Source: Oegoconia quadripuncta (taxonomy: Eukaryota; Arthropoda; Insecta; Lepidoptera; Autostichidae). From it: a stretch of 64,000 nucleotides of DNA. Within the stretch, counting starts at the first letter, position 1, and every line of letters begins with the position of its first letter. The stretch spans positions 2,607,001 to 2,671,000 of the forward strand of contig OX438748.1 in the NCBI GenBank assembly GCA_949316235.1. The letters are read 5' to 3'. Shown here piece by piece: positions 1 to 10,500 of the stretch. Below the pieces are notes generated by a model. It was not told the DNA's origin and searched no databases. It saw only the letters and a program-made list of their open reading frames with translations. The translations under genes and the position numbers were made by a program.

Positions 1-984
1 CCCGCCGCGGCTCCGCCTCCCTTGGAGGAAGCTTGGAACGTCGTGGCCAAAAAGAAGAAGAAAATCAAGGCGAAAGGAGTCAAAGCCACACAGCCGCAAT
101 CGGGGTCGCAGATTAAGCCGAAGCCGAAACCGAAAAAGGCTAAGCGGAAGACGCAGCGCGCACAGGACACTGCAGCCGTAGTGATTACCCTGCAGCCGGA
201 GGCGATGGAACGTGGTGCCACCTATAAAGAGGCACTCACAAAGGCGAGGCAACAGGTCGATCTAGCCGCCATTGGCATCCCGGGCGGCCTTAAAATTCGC
301 CAGGCAGTGACGGGCGCTCGCGTCATAGAGCTCCCGAAAGAGGTCAGCAGCGAGACAGCTGACCTCTTCGCTCAGAAGCTCCGTGGAGTATTTGCGGGCG
401 ACGCCAGAGTTGCCAGACCGGTAAAGTGCTCCGAGCTTCGCATCACCGGCCTGGACGACTCTGTTTCTAAAGAGGAGGTGGTCGCTGCGGTAGCCGCGAA
501 GGGAGGCTGTCCCGCTGAACAGGTTAGGGGGGGCGATATCCGGGGCAATCGGGGAGGCAACGGATCGATGTGGGTTCAGTGTCCCGTTACCGCTGCGAAA
601 ACCCTCACGGCAGCCGGCCGTCTCACGGTGGGTTGGAGTTCGGCCCAAGTCCGACCTTTGGAGGCCCGGCCAATGAAGTGCTACCGTTGCCTGGAGATTG
701 GGCACTCCAGGCTGATGTGTACGGGGGCGATAGATCGCAGCGACCTTTGCTACCGCTGCGGTCTTCCCGGTCACATATCGAGTGCCTGTTCTGCCAAGCC
801 CAATTGCGCAGTGTGCGTTGCGGCTGGCAGACCGGCCGAGCATGTGGCAGGGAGCAAACTATGTATCCCCAAGAGCAAATCTGTTTCGAGGAGAGTAACA
901 GCTGGAAGGACCCCGGCTGAACAAGCGGCGGGTCGGGACGAGTCCCGACAGGAAGAGATGATGATCGACATTATCAATGGATAA
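1..984 (+). CDS. R1-clade ORF1 (Gag-like, CCHC zinc knuckles), 5' partial
   Basis: The frame is open from the first base, so the true start is upstream. The N-terminal part is very lysine- and proline-rich, as expected of a nucleic-acid-binding Gag-like protein that packages the LINE RNA. The C-terminal third carries a row of cysteine/histidine knuckles: CYRCLEIGHSRLMC, then CYRCGLPGHISSAC, then a third degenerate set beginning CAVC. The stop (982-984) overlaps the ORF2 ATG at 977, an ATGGATAA junction that implies reinitiation or coupled translation of ORF2. It acts in ribonucleoprotein particles with the ORF2 product. Identification as LINE ORF1 is firm; the exact family is not. Confidence 0.88.
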   Translation, partial: PAAAPPPLEEAWNVVAKKKKKIKAKGVKATQPQSGSQIKPKPKPKKAKRKTQRAQDTAAVVITLQPEAMERGATYKEALTKARQQVDLAAIGIPGGLKIRQAVTGARVIELPKEVSSETADLFAQKLRGVFAGDARVARPVKCSELRITGLDDSVSKEEVVAAVAAKGGCPAEQVRGGDIRGNRGGNGSMWVQCPVTAAKTLTAAGRLTVGWSSAQVRPLEARPMKCYRCLEIGHSRLMCTGAIDRSDLCYRCGLPGHISSACSAKPNCAVCVAAGRPAEHVAGSKLCIPKSKSVSRRVTAGRTPAEQAAGRDESRQEEMMIDIING

Positions 985-3900
985 CTGCCGACCACATCTC
1001 TTCCTACAGGGGAACATTAACCACTGCGCCGGGGCTCAGGACCTCTTGCTGCAGTCCCTGGCGGAGTGGAAAATTGACGTTGCAGTGGTGGCGGAGCCAT
1101 ACTATGTCCCCGCTCGGTCCAATTGGGCGGGCGACACGTTAGGCTCCGTCGCAATTTACTGCGCCTGTGGCGCTGGATCCCCGCCCCTCACCGTTAAGGA
1201 GCGGGGCACTGGATTCGTAGCGGTTGACTGGAGGGAGTACACCATCTTTGGGGTGTACTTCTCTCCAAATAAACCCCTCCACGAATTCGAGGTTTTCCTC
1301 GGTGCGCTGGAGGCGGCTGTGAGAAGAGCGGCACCGCGCCCCGTCGTAATTGCGGGGGATTTTAACGCCAAAAGTGTAGCATGGGGTTCCCCTTCTACCG
1401 ATGTCCGTGGGGACGACTTGGAGGAGTGGGCGCTGACCGTCGGTCTCTGCCTTCTTAACCGAGGCGCAGTCAACACCTGCGTAAGACAGCAGGGGGGGGT
1501 CAATAGTGGACCTCTCCTTTGCGTCCCCTGCTGTCTCTATGATGGTCCGCGACTGGAGAGTTGTCGAGGAGGTAGAGACGCTGTCTGATCATCTTTACAT
1601 CCGGTTCAGCATCTCCCCCTCAACCCCCAATCGCCCCGTGAGAGCTCCAGCGTTCCCTCGCTGGGCTCTCACTAAATTAGACGCAGATATGCTGGAGGAA
1701 GCGGCCATAGTGGAGGCTTGGGGGCCGCGGCCTATTGCTCCGACGACGATGGAGGATGAAGCGCTGTACATCAGGGAGGCAATGACGAGGATCTGCGATG
1801 CGGCGATGCCGCGCGTCCGACACCGACCACCCAAAAAGGCGGTCTATTGGTGGTCGGAAGATATTGCAGATCTTCGGCGCGGCTGCTTTGCCGCGCGTCG
1901 TGCTTACTTGCGGCAACGACGACTGCGCCTGAGAGACGAGGTAAGAGAAGGACACCTGCGCTTGGCTTACAAGGAGGCGAAGAAAGCGCTGCAGGTGGCC
2001 ATTTGCCAGGCTAAGGCCAGCGCTAGGGAGGAGATGCTGGAGGGCCTTAATCGAGATCCCTGGGGGCGCCCTTACCTTGCGGCGCGGGGTAAAATCCGCA
2101 ACCAAGCCCCCCCAGTAGTAGAGACCCTCCAGCCCGAACGACTGGCCGCGGTCGTGGCGGCGTTGTTTCCAACACCTCACGGGGTACAAGAAGCGGCGTC
2201 GTCGTCGTTGTCTTCAGTGTATCCCTTCGAGGAGGTCCCCCCTGTAACAGAGGGTGAGCTGGGTGCTGCGGTGAAGCGGCTCCGTGGTAAAAAGACGGCT
2301 CCCGGTCCGGACGGTATACCAGGGCGGGCTTGGGTTCTGGCCCTGGGCCCCCTGGAGAGCCGGTTTCGGGCCATGCTTAGCGCCTGTCTCGAACAACGGG
2401 AGTTCCCGTCTTGCTGGAAGGAAGGTCGGTTGGTTCTGTTAAAAAAGGACGGCCGCCCCGAGGAGTCCCCGTCTGCTTACCGGCCTATCGTTCTGCTCGA
2501 CGAGGCCGGAAAGCTGCTGGAGCGCATAATTGCTGCCAGAATTATTCGGCACCTGATTAATGTTGGTCCGGACCTGTCCGACGCGCAATATGGCTTTCGG
2601 TTCGAGCGCTCTACGATCGATGCCATTCAGGCGGTGAAGGCCCACACGGAGGAGCAGGTGGCGAGCGGCGGGGTAGTGTTGGCGGTGTCATTGGACATAG
2701 CCAATGCCTTCAACACCCTGCCGTTCGCCTGCATACTGGAGGGTCTCCGACACCATCAGGTACCTTCTTACCTGTTTGGTGTCGTGGAGACTTACTTGCG
2801 CGGAAGGAGCGTGGTGTGCGTTGGACAGGACGGGACCATACTGCGGTGGGACACGTGGTGCGGTGTTCCGCAGGGGTCGGTCTTAGGACCCCTTCTGTGG
2901 AACATCGGCTACGATCGCGTGTTGCGGGGTGCTTTGCTCCGCGGGCTTCGCCTAGTGTGTTACGCGGACGACACTCTGGTTGTCGCTCACGGAGCTACAT
3001 TCGAGGAAACGATACGTCTAGCGCGCGTTGGAACCGAGGTGGTGGTAGATCGGATCGAGGGCCTGGGGCTGAAAGTCGCTCTCGAAAAGACCGAAGCCAT
3101 GTTCTTCCATGGCCCTCGGAGACGGCCGCCGGCTGGCACCACTCTGCACATCTGCCACGCGGAAGTCCGTATTGGGTACTTCCTGAAGTACCTGGGACTT
3201 ATCCTGGATGGCAGATGGCAATTCGGTGAGCATTTCCGGCGGCTAGTTCCGAGGATCATGAAGACCGCGGCAGCGCTAGGGCGTCTTCTGCCAAACTCGG
3301 GTGGACCTGGCCTGAGTTGCAGGAGGCTATACACGGGGGTCATCAGGTCGATGGCCCTCTATGGTGCACCCATTTGGGTCGAGGCGTTAGGTAGGAGAAA
3401 TAATAGATCCCTCCTGCGGCGTCCACAGCGCGCGATGGCCCTACGGGTTATTCGCGGATACCGCACCATAGGGTGCGAGGCGGCCTGCTTGATGGCCGGG
3501 TCCTCTCCGTGGGAACTGGAAGCGCAGGTACTTGCTGAGGTGTATCATCGCACTGCGGAGGCCAAGGCACAGGGCAGCAGCCCCCCGCCCGAATTGATTG
3601 GAAGGTGGCGTCGCCAGGCGCGGGTTATTCTCATGCGCATCTGGCGTGACCAACTGGCGGCGCCAAGCGCTGGCCACCGAACAATTGAGGCCATTCGGCC
3701 TGTGATGGATGGATGGGTGGGCTCCAAGGGAGTCCTCTCATACCGGACGGTGCAAGTGTTGACTGGGCACGGCTGCTTTGGTCGATACCTGCACCGGGTT
3801 GCCGGGAGGGAGCCGACTCCGGTGTGCCATGAGTGCGGCGCACCGGAAGACACGGCGGACCACACAGTCCAAGTGTGTCCTGCCTTTTCGGCCCAAAGGG

Positions 3901-4127
3901 CTCAGCTGGGCGCCACGGTGGGCGCAGACTTGTCCCTGTCAGGTCTAGTCAGGGCAATGGCTGCCAGCCGTGACGGATGGCTGGCGGTGACCGCCTTTTC
4001 TGAATCTGTCATATCACAAAAGGAGGAAGCGGAGCGGAAGCGGGAGGACGATCCCCTCTCGGACCCGATCCGCAGGCGTCGAACAGGACGTCGGCGTGCC
4101 GCGCACGAGCGGCAGCTACCGCCCTGA
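977..4127 (+). pseudogene. R1-clade ORF2: endonuclease-reverse transcriptase, frameshifted
   Basis: ORF2 starts at ATG 977 and runs as an apurinic-type endonuclease (GDFNAKS near 1360, SDHLYIRF near 1587). It then switches frame at a run of eight G (1492-1499). Without one G, the upstream reading continues directly into the frame that is open to 4127. That frame carries the rest of the endonuclease, the reverse transcriptase (FNTLPF near 2708, QGSVLGPLLW near 2872, YADDT near 2962) and a terminal CHECG...H...C zinc knuckle (3826-3880). The product would nick target DNA and copy the RNA. The single +1 in a homopolymer may be a recent mutation or an assembly error; all else looks intact. Confidence 0.88.
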
Positions 4128-4466
4128 CGAAGGGTTCCGGGTGGCAGGCATGGGGTGTCTGTCGCCCAAGGAGTGGACCCCATGGTGACAGACGCTGTCA
4201 GAGCGTCATAGGGTGTGCTGGGGAGAATTCTTCCCATGGTGGGTCCCGAGGGACAGGCCCGCTGGGTCGCGGTTGCCATGCAGAGGTGGAACCCGCGACT
4301 CAGAATTGTGGGTGTTGGCGTAAAGCCCGGGGGGGTTTTAGTGGGTAGGCCCGCTCCTATTATTGGAGCGGGGAGCCCCACATATCCCCGCCGCTGACCC
4401 CATCAGCGGCGGGTCGAATGCGTAACTGCACTTCCCCCCCGAAAAAAAAAAAAAAAAAAAAAAAAA
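4128..4466 (+). other. 3' UTR of the R1-clade element with stem-loops and poly(A)
   Basis: This is non-coding, GC-rich DNA between the ORF2 stop and the A tail. Near its end, GGTTTTAGTGGGTA (about 4334-4347) is followed by an 8-bp stem CCCGCTCC / GGAGCGGG with a 7-base loop. An outer pairing GTGGG / CCCAC closes it. A second inverted repeat, CCGCTG / CAGCGG, follows at about 4391-4409. The same layout, with a different stem sequence, is found in the second R1-like copy at 39338-39385. 3' UTR structures of this kind are bound by the reverse transcriptase of related elements; that role here is inferred. Confidence 0.7.
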
Positions 4467-4519
4467 GGTTGGAAACATGAGAAACAACCGAATCGCTCCG
4501 TTCTAATAAACCATTGATA

Positions 4520-4710
4520 TAATGGTCCTGTCGCAGTTAAGTCTTTCGCAGTTCAGATCTGTCGCAGTTCGGCACTGTCGCAGTTCCATCTTTCGCAGTT
4601 CAGTCTTTCGCAATAGTGTTTGTCGCAGTTAAGTCTTACATTCCTTGGAGACACACAAAATATTTGTCGCAGTTAAGTCTTACATTCCTTGGAGAGACAC
4701 AAAATATGAA
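4520..4710 (+). repeat. short tandem repeat built on TCGCAGTT, plus a 48-bp doublet
   Basis: The motif (T/G)TCGCAGTT recurs about eight times at roughly 14-16 base spacing between 4529 and 4675. It is followed by two near-identical copies of a segment containing AAGTCTTACATTCCTTGGAG. The array begins about 55 bases after the R1-clade poly(A) tail. No coding potential is seen. Confidence 0.75.
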
Positions 4711-4833
4711 CACAAGTTGCTCTGACGATGGTCGTTTATTGTCTAATTAACTTACTGACTAAAAGATGGGTATAGACTACCTTACGTATGTTCGGGGAAA
4801 GGTGATTCATACACTACAATACAACTTTATAGA

Positions 4834-5061
4834 CGATAGTGTAGTGGATAGTGAGCCTGTCAGCGAAACCAACGGTTGCGGGTTCGAATCCCGCGACGGG
4901 TAAATGTTTGTGTGATGAATATGAACACATATTCCTGAGTCATGGATGTTTATATAAATATTTATGTATGTTTATCCGTTATCTAGTATCCATAGTACAA
5001 GCTTGGCTTAATTTGGGACTAGATGATTGGTATAAGTGCACCAAAAATTAAAAAAAAAAAA
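4834..5061 (+). repeat. tRNA-derived SINE, type I
   Basis: The head has a pol III A-box-like TAGTGTAGTGGATAGTGAGCC and a B box GGTTCGAATCC in a tRNA-like context (CGGTTGCGGGTTCGAATCCC). The body reads GATGAATATGAACACATATTCCTGAGTCATGGATG and ends in an A tail (5049-5061). Other copies are at 9367-9618 (-), 55541-55789 (+) and 63755-63830 (+, partial). The tRNA half lacks a full cloverleaf and is not a working tRNA. Confidence 0.85.
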
Positions 5062-5690
5062 ACATTGTGTCATTTGACGGTCGCGTTTGTAGCCTATTCA
5101 ACATTATTACATCATTAAATTAAATAAATAAAGAAAATTTTGAGGAAATATGAGTTCCAAATAAATTTCACATAATTTAAACGCTACGAATCGCACCGTA
5201 CCATCGTACCAGTCGCATATCAATCTACGGCGGGCGCGTGCGTGTTTGAATAAAGAAAAATTAAACTACCTATGCCAATAACTTATATTTCACTTACCTA
5301 ATAATGCCCTATTTTTTTCTTACGGTTAAAAAACTTATCCAGTATACCCATATACCCAAGACCTATATATAGTTCTTCAAAAACAACGAAGTTATTTAGA
5401 TATCTTTGTGAAAGCGTTCTGCGCAGATGACGGAGTTTTTGTCGGCCGCACTTTATTGTTCTCCGTGCGTGCGGAATACCATACATTCCATCCTCACGGA
5501 CAAAATTGTCCGATTTTGATTTTATTGACCGGTCTACAACAAGTCCTACAGATTATGAAAATTGGTTAAGCCGTTTCGGAGATATTTAACTCTTAAGCAG
5601 TGCTGGGATATAGATCTTCCCTCATATTAAGGGAGTAAGGGCCATAGCACATTGCAGTCTTCAGAAGTGCAGGTCTTCACATGCCTTCGA
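5062..5690. other. no gene; relic shared with 48480-48780
   Basis: There is no convincing gene here. The part at 5385-5430 (AAAACAACGAAGTTAT, then AGATATCTTTG) recurs at 48525-48560. On the minus strand both give the peptide pattern QRYL-NFVVFE, and both end near a TCCTCACGG motif. It is an unclassified interspersed repeat, either non-coding or an old coding relic. Confidence 0.4.
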
Positions 5691-5885
5691 TTTTTTTTTT
5701 CTTTTATTTCTCAGGCATGTAGCTTTCCTCACGATGTTTTCCTTCGCCGTTTAAGAACAGTCGGATTGATGCACATAAGTAATATTGAATTTAAAAACTC
5801 ATTGGTACATGACCTGCCTGGTCATCGAACCTGGACCTCTCAAATTGGGAGACTGTGTCTCCTCCACTGAGCCACCGACGCTCTC
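5690..5885 (-). repeat. tRNA-derived SINE, type IV
   Basis: Read on the minus strand it begins GAGCGTCGGTGGCTCAGTGG (A-box-like) with a degenerate B box GGTTCGATGACC after GACCTCTCAAATTGGGAG-type sequence, and ends in an A-rich tail (T run on the plus strand at 5691-5704). A second copy is at 61852-61940 (-). Confidence 0.7.
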
Positions 5886-6394
5886 ACGCTCACGCTTCAA
5901 GTTAAATAATGTTTAATTTATACATAATTTATAAAGCATACCTAAATGCACCACTGTATTGCATAATAAATATAAATATACTCGCATAAATAAGTATTAC
6001 ACCACCTTTAACAAATCAACAATATTTTGTAATCTAGAACCATATATAACTGGATTACCACTTCAGATAACACACTAAGAATACATATAATTCGTAGTAT
6101 TTGACGAATAACAATATCAATTTGAAAACCAAAAAACCCTATCGGATTTTGACAGTATAATTTGCATTTGGCAGGCGCCATTTACCATAAAATGTATCCT
6201 ATGACACTGCAGGGATCAAGAGGGTCCAAACGACACCATGCACTTTGAAATCGGCCAAGCCGTTTAGGTAGGATGGTAACATAGAAATCTACATACATCA
6301 CTCGAAAAACATTACCCTCCTTCATTGGCCTGTCGAGTAAAAACAGGTACTTACAAACACTCCAATGGCCGCAAATCAGATTGTAAATATTGTT

Positions 6395-6490
6395 TTTATT
6401 TTATGCACAACGGGTTGGTACTTCAACTCAATCACACCTGATGTTAAGTGAAGATGAGGTCGAAGGTGGAAGCGTACTGACCCGGTACTT
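6395..6490 (-). repeat. type III SINE, 3' fragment
   Basis: The plus strand reads CAACGGGTTGGTACTTCAAC, TCAATCACACCTGATGTTAA and GTGAAGATGAGG, which is the reverse complement of the 3' end of the type III SINE seen in full at 35896-36205. The tRNA-like head is missing. Confidence 0.75.
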
Positions 6491-7900
6491 GTACTTGTTA
6501 AACATATGCGGTATTCACGTACACAAAATAGGTGCCTATAATTACCAAATAAGGAAAACGCGACCGTCCGACAAGGTTGTGTGCGCGGTACTGTGTGACT
6601 CGGTCGTTTTGTGGGTTGGTTTGGTAGCCGGTTCTATTCTGAGACGAGATAATTATTATCAACGTTCATCGCTACGCATGAATAACGCGGATCTCTCTGT
6701 CCGACTGGCCATAAACTTTGTCAATTGTTTATTTACGCAACTGTAGGTAATTATGCAAGTGTTTTTATGTTTAAATTATTGTTAAAGAACCGATGCTTCT
6801 GGTGCAGAAAGTTTTAGCATTTAATGTCCCAGTATAAAAATACTGGGGTTCTGGTAATAATGTAATATTGAATTTAAATATAAACTAGAACAAATGTAAA
6901 AAATTGGGGCCGCGAAGCAAGGTACCCAAAACGCTGGCGGCGTTTCCTCGTTGTATGCAGATACTTAAGCGTTGGGCGAGGAAACAACCAGCTCTCGGAT
7001 CACCAGTGACATCGACTAAGCGCTTTGAAATATCAAAGAAAAATTTAAGAGCGCCCGGCCCCCAAGGACCTAAAGTTTCGACTCCGAAAGCTAGGAAAAT
7101 GTATTCGGAACCGATGTCTCTATATTTGTTATTTTTTTTTTTTTTAATACTTCATTGACGTTGCGTTTTTTAGACCTTCGTTCTACATATATTTTTATTT
7201 TACAAAGTATATCGATAAAATACTTATTTTATTTTTTTATACAATTGGTGTATTCAATCTACATACGGTAAAAAATGAAAATTAATGCTGGTGAAGATAA
7301 AACATTTAATATGAAGCTTCCATTGTTCCGTCAAAATTATACAGCGCGCGTGAATTTTACTCTCTAACTAAAAAATCAAATTTAATCTTTTCTTAGACAT
7401 ATATATGAAATATTATTATTTGCTGAAAGCTTATTATATGTTTAAACTTATTTGTAAAAAACTATGGCAATAACATAAGCCTTTGGAGAAATGTATAAGT
7501 TAGAAAATATGAAAAAACTATGAATAGCCGGCCTGTAAAGATAGCCGAAATCTAGGAAAAATTATCACTACTAACCAATGTTTTTATATTAGCACTTAAA
7601 ATAGATGTTCTATTGCGGAATAAAGTAAAGTCAAATTTAACTCCCGACGAAAAACGACGGGTGTGTGCGTTTGACGGCGTTCTAAGTTTAATTTTGAAGT
7701 TTTAAGATGGACCGAGTTCCAATTATGGCGCCCCCTTGCTTGCACCTAATAATAATACGTTATGTATGGAACTGAGAAGATCTGTGGAAATGGAAATGGA
7801 ACTGTGTATTAAAAAAACCGTTACGTCGGAATTAAGGTACATTTATTTGTATTATTTTTTTAACTATTTTTTTTTACCACAGGTTGAACACTGAGGCGCC
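6491..7900. other. no gene recognised
   Basis: AT-rich sequence without a supported coding region. The short frame at 6904-7158 has no recognisable domain and runs into a poly(T) tract (7128-7145). The segment 6220-6300, just upstream, has the AAGCCGTTTAGGTAGGATGGTAAC motif typical of lepidopteran LINE/SINE tails. Confidence 0.4.
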
Positions 7901-7954
7901 CTCTGGGACTTGGTGCTTAGAGCGGCCGCCAACGAACGCGCGGTTCGTTCGTTC

Positions 7955-8060
7955 GTTTTTGACGCGGGAAAACGCATGCTGCGTACCGCTCGCCTGGGGG
8001 ACGGCGACACCCAGGCGATGGCGGACGGCGGTTCCCAGGTCCTCTCTACAGCAGTAGACT
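7955..8060 (-). mobile_element. short R1-like 3'-end relic
   Basis: TTTTTGACGCGGGAAAACGC followed by TACCGCTCGCCTGGGGGACGG is the reverse complement of the 3' terminus of the R1-like element ending at 39446, so it is a severely 5'-truncated minus-strand insertion. Oddly, the next part (GGTTCCCAGGTCCTCTCTAC, 8029-8049) matches that same element in the plus orientation (39298-39315). This implies a rearranged or twin-primed copy. Confidence 0.55.
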
Positions 8061-8070
8061 ACCGCTCTAC

Positions 8071-8386
8071 GGCCCGTATTAACAAACCATTCTCAAGATT
8101 GAGAACAGTCTTGTGACCGGTCTCAAGTAAACGTGTTGATTAATAAACCTAACTTAAGACCTGAAAAGCACGTGCATACTCAAGCAGTACTCACCTGAGA
8201 GGTGCGCGTATTAATAAACGAAACTCAAGACTATCATTCATTCGCCGCTGAGGCGAATACTTGAGAAGTGATTTCAGCTGAGTAGACCTCAAGATTGGTT
8301 TATAAATTAGCACGGAGCTTGAGATACGCATCTCGGTTGATACAGCCTCAAGACTTCTATGGAGATTGATTTGTTAATACGGGACT
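8071..8386. mobile_element. MITE-like element, ~15-bp inverted ends, CTCAAG clusters
   Basis: It begins CCCGTATTAACAAA and ends TTTGTTAATACGGG, a perfect inverted pair about 310 bases apart. The interior repeats a unit of the form ATTAATAAACnnnnnCTCAAG at least four times in both orientations. A shorter relative with CTCAAGATTGGTTTATTAATAC is at 58084-58215. No coding capacity; the target duplication could not be settled. Confidence 0.6.
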
Positions 8387-9360
8387 ACAACGCCACTCCT
8401 CCCAGACATCTGCTTAAGTTTGGCAACTGATCGCAGATTGCAGCAGAGAAGAAAAAAGTTTTTTTTCGTCGAGACCTATCATTTCATAACCATCTCGATG
8501 GGGTGCTGGAATTATTCGTAATCAAGTGTGACAAAATGGCTGCTAACTTCCGCCATATTGGATTTATCATGACGTTATAATACCCTATGACACTTCCAGG
8601 ACTTGTACGAATCAAACGAATACAATACATTTTTTTATTTATTTACTCTCCACATAAGTTTACAACTGTACTGGTAAAGTTACATAGGTAGGGTACATAC
8701 TTACATGTGGAGACTGGTGCTTGAGATAGGCGTGAGCTTTGTGTCACCAGATCCCCAGTTGTAGTTCCTGGATGTCTATAAAAACAGTTAAATTTCTAGG
8801 GTTACAATTTGAGAGATTGTACATAAATTTACAGGTTTACAAAAATAAAATGGTCTATAAAATTCAAGATTATTTTTTACTGTGTGTGTGTGTGTGTGTG
8901 CGCGTGCGTATTGCGACGGTGTGTGCGTATTGCGACGATGGGTGCGTGTGCATGTAGGTTGGACAGTGATTTATTAGACGACACCATATTTGTCCAAATC
9001 GACTGAGTTCCTTAAATCAGGCTCTAACACATGTCTATAATTAGATAACCTTGAAAAGGCGTTTGACACAGATTGTTGTTTTGTTTTTTAGGTAATAAAA
9101 CCATGGTTTTGCATATTGGACTTTGCATGATACAACAACATAACTTGCTGAATCATGGTGACTGGACTGGTGGGTGTGTTATATTATTTTTTTCTAGTAA
9201 TTTATCTAAGGCTTATTTACGAAATTTACATAGAACCTCATCATCCTGACACACTAGAAATTTTGAAAACTGGTCATTGTAACACAGCAGAGCTATGGAT
9301 TCCCAGGTACAGTATGGAATGAAAAGGTTCGTCAGTTTACTTAGCAAGCACATGTTACCT
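8387..9360. other. no gene; microsatellite
   Basis: Gene-free. It contains a (TG)n run at 8882-8901 followed by GTGCGTATTGCGACG-type short repeats to 8955. The remainder is anonymous AT-rich sequence. Confidence 0.4.
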
Positions 9361-9366
9361 TTCTAA

Positions 9367-9618
9367 TTTTTTTTTTTTCGGACACTTACACCAATCATCA
9401 TATCCCAAACTAAGCAAAGCTTGTGCTATGGATACTAGATAACGGATAAATATTTTATATAAACATCCATGACTCGGGAATAATTTTTTCTTTTTGTGCA
9501 TAAAAAAAAAGAATAAATGTTCGTATTCATCACACAAAGATTTACCCCTCGCAGGATTCGAACCCGCAACCGTTGGTTTCGCTGACAGGGTCACTATCCA
9601 CTACACCAACCGGTCGTC
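9367..9618 (-). repeat. tRNA-derived SINE, type I
   Basis: Minus-strand copy of the family at 4834. The tail is the T run at 9367-9379. The head is near 9540-9618, with the B box seen as GGATTCGAACC and the end as CCACTACACCAACCGGTCGTC on the plus strand. Near full length; a second A-rich stretch interrupts it at 9484-9517. Confidence 0.85.
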
Positions 9619-10500
9619 AAAATTAAATAACACATCACTCTGTTGCATATATTCTTTTTTTTTAATTACAATTTTTTATTTATAGAAACTTAAGTAGGGG
9701 AACTCTCGACTCCTAAACTAGGTTGCCCCGCATTATAGGTTGTGTTACTGTAAAAACTAAATTACAATTACATAAGAGAAACATAATAATAAATAGTCCT
9801 ACGACAAAAGAGATCCATCTTGTGTTCAGGCGACTAACTTGTTAGGTTAGCCATCCACTAACTGTTTGTAATTAGTGTTCATTGGTTTTGATTTTAGCTT
9901 AACGCCTAACAATATTAATTAGCACGAAGAGTAGGTGGCTATTTACCGGATTCCATCCCCAACACAATTCCATATCAAACATCAGCCTCGTTCAGTCCAA
10001 CAATTAATCGAAGCACACGCGAATTATCGCGTAAATAAGCCGACAGTTCGAATGATTGTAGAGATACAGAACAGCGTAAAAGAGCAAGCGATATGGCTGA
10101 CAATCTTGCGTTTTACCTTTTATTTTTATTGTTTACTAGCCTTTCGCCCCGCGGGAACTACTCACTTTATCGGGACAAAAAATATACTGTCTTAATCCAG
10201 AGTATGTTCTACCTATAATATTAGTTAGATATGTAATTGTTTCGTGCTTTGTAGGTGTGAGGCTTCCCTTCTGTAGATATCCACCCTTCTACGCAAACTT
10301 ATATGCACACAATCACACACACATCAATCACAATAAAAGCTCATTCTCACCTTTTTGAGAGTGCTATAAGCGGCGCAAATACGCAACTCTGTTACGTATT
10401 TAGGCCCTTTTAACTTATTAGTAATCTGTGCTTTGGTGTAGAGAACTTAGGCCCGCGCGGTCCGGATGCGCCACAAATTTTTAAAGATCTGTCGTCGCGC
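9619..10500. other. no gene; LINE-tail-like sequence
   Basis: No supported gene. 10138-10205 (CTTTCGCCCCGCGGGAACTA, later CTTAATCCAGAGTATG) resembles the lepidopteran RTE-derived tail family seen better at 14085-14300. The small frame at 9935-10195 is not supported by any motif. Confidence 0.35.

Larger units (their letters stand above)
1..4466 (+). mobile_element. R1-clade non-LTR retrotransposon, cut by window edge
   Basis: This is a long LINE that moves by target-primed reverse transcription. In order it shows ORF1 with zinc knuckles (open from base 1), ORF2 with endonuclease, reverse transcriptase and a C-terminal zinc knuckle, a 3' UTR (4128-4441) and a 25-A tail (4442-4466). The overlapping ORF1/ORF2 junction and the R1-like endonuclease start support the R1 clade, which includes R1, TRAS and SART. 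High GC and CpG compared with flanks suggest a fairly young copy. The 3' flank is neither a telomeric TTAGG array nor recognisable 28S rDNA, so it is not at the classic site of those families. The 5' end and the target duplication lie outside the window. Confidence 0.9.

Noticed and set aside
262..843. Antisense open frames inside the R1-clade ORFs (also 1677-2189 and others)
   Set aside because: They are complementary shadows of GC-rich coding sequence with no domain.
1492..1499. Programmed frameshift at the G8 run in ORF2
   Set aside because: R1-clade ORF2 is normally one continuous frame and no stimulatory structure or canonical slip site is seen; a random one-base insertion is simpler.
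1..4466. Telomere-specific TRAS/SART insertion
   Set aside because: No TTAGG repeat follows the poly(A) tail; clade resemblance alone does not prove site specificity.
4870..4910. Functional tRNA gene at the type I SINE head (and at 9540, 46690, 56250, 62980)
   Set aside because: A and B box words are present, but acceptor and anticodon stems do not form, and each is followed by the same SINE body and A-rich tail.
7910..8116. 68-residue frame as a small protein
   Set aside because: It lies across an R1-like 3' UTR relic and a MITE end; the similar peptide at 39360-39470 comes from the antisense of the same UTR.
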